A DNA stretch of 44,037 nt from an uncultured Chthoniobacterales bacterium (GTDB lineage: Bacteria; Verrucomicrobiota; Verrucomicrobiia; Chthoniobacterales; UBA10450). Under the pieces are notes generated by a model. It did no database searches. It saw only the letters and a program-made list of their open reading frames with translations, and was not told the DNA's origin. Below are positions 43,609 through 44,037 of the stretch, piece by piece (position 1 is the stretch's first letter; each line of letters begins with the position of its first letter). Location of the stretch: NCBI GenBank assembly GCA_902805675.1, contig CADCTA010000055.1:1-44037 (forward strand), read 5' to 3'. The position numbers and the translations under genes were made by a program.

Positions 43609-43632
43609 CTAGCGTCCGCTGTCCTCAGCGGA
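43609..43632 (+). repeat. REP-like hairpin (TAGCGTCCGCTG type)
   Basis: CTAGCGTCCGCTG, loop TCCT, CAGCGGA: perfect 7-base stem (43615-43621 with 43626-43632). Third occurrence of the TAGCGTCCGCTG 12-mer in the window. Confidence 0.65.
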
Positions 43633-43866
43633 AGTCCGATCGTGTGCGCCTGCGCTTCCGCACGGCTGCGCGAACCGCGGCCTCGCCCGGAACCAATCGA
43701 ACGCCCAGTTCAACCAGAGCGCGAACGGCTCATGCAGCGCGTCCCGCAGCAGCCGCAGCGTCTGGGTCATCACCGCACGCGCCGCCGGGTTGATGCTCCG
43801 CCTGCCGGCTCCGCTCCGCTACCCGCGCGGCTCCTCGTCTATCCAGCGCTGCCTTCGCCCGCTGTA

Positions 43867-43998
43867 CGACCTTCGACCATGTCGCACGGCCCCCGCCGGC
43901 GAGTTCGACGTTGCTTCGCGGTTCCCACCGCTCCCCCACTACCGCAGGCTTCGGCCATGTCGCACCGCTTCCCGCGGGCTCCATTCGACGTTCGACGT
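43867..43998. repeat. Two diverged copies of a 45-base unit ending in TTCGACG
   Basis: CTTCGACCATGTCGCACGG (43868 region) and CTTCGGCCATGTCGCACCG (43951 region), each followed by a CCCGC-rich stretch, GGCGAG or GGCTCC, and then TTCGACGTT. In the second copy the heptamer is expanded into the array at the window end. The rest of 43464-44037 has no supported gene. Confidence 0.5.
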
Positions 43999-44037
43999 TC
44001 GACGTTCGACGTTCGACGTTCGACGTTCGACGTTCGA
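43984..44037. repeat. TTCGACG heptanucleotide tandem array
   Basis: Seven complete TTCGACG copies plus TTCGA, all identical, running off the window end, so the true length is unknown. Same unit as at 37041-37060. Comparable in form to the heptanucleotide short tandem repeats known from cyanobacteria. Confidence 0.95.

Noticed and set aside
43984-44037. CRISPR-like array at the window end
   Set aside because: The unit is 7 bases with no spacers, so it is a simple tandem repeat.

Overview
The window looks like chromosomal DNA of a high-GC soil or freshwater Verrucomicrobiota, most likely of the Spartobacteria/Chthoniobacterales type. This is inferred from family content: several secreted beta-helix proteins sharing a PPGPPAPTMKTLDQ segment, a TIGR02597-like protein, a PEP-CTERM protein, tandem NIATRGF-type surface domains, an ADOP-like duplicated permease, and an ECF sigma factor paired with a Ser/Thr kinase-TPR protein. 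No rRNA, tRNA or CRISPR was recognised.

Layout. 1-412: 3' part of a small membrane-protein gene cut by the window edge and probably frameshifted. 447-7586, minus strand: a compact housekeeping block read prs > rplY > pth > rpsF > ssb > dprA > topB (nucleotide synthesis, translation, ssDNA handling, topology). 7793-9185, minus: an AraC/GyrI-type regulator followed by a DUF4199-like membrane protein. 9450-13297, minus: an ECF sigma factor, a membrane Ser/Thr kinase with FlgO-like and TPR parts, and the collapsed remains of a second kinase gene. 13412-21371, plus: a run of exported surface proteins (two beta-helix proteins and a third remnant, two proteins with tandem C-terminal surface domains, a TIGR02597-like protein, a PEP-CTERM protein). 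21527-27335, plus: a sugar locus with an orphan MalG-type permease, a secreted protein of unknown function, an SLC45-type MFS transporter and an exported GH13 enzyme. 27491-30886: tricorn-like protease. 31091-36888: an SDR dehydrogenase and small or accessory proteins (zinc motif, lipoprotein, J-domain, NTF2-like, glycine zipper, TonB-like). 37060-39492: ADOP-type permease. 39760-40454: a pseudogene of another surface protein. 40777-43463: a tiny membrane peptide, a peptidoglycan-binding-domain protein and a double AP2-like protein. The window ends inside a heptanucleotide tandem array.

Working picture. The left third is conserved core genome. The middle is an accessory surface-protein region, probably under the neighbouring sigma/kinase pair, next to an alpha-glucan use locus: the exported GH13 would cut oligosaccharides in the periplasm or outside and the MFS carrier would import products. 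Three kinds of dispersed repeats (GTAGCG-headed hairpins, a GTCATTCCGAGC family, TTCGACG heptamers) and four decayed genes mark the accessory part as actively rearranged by duplication and deletion.
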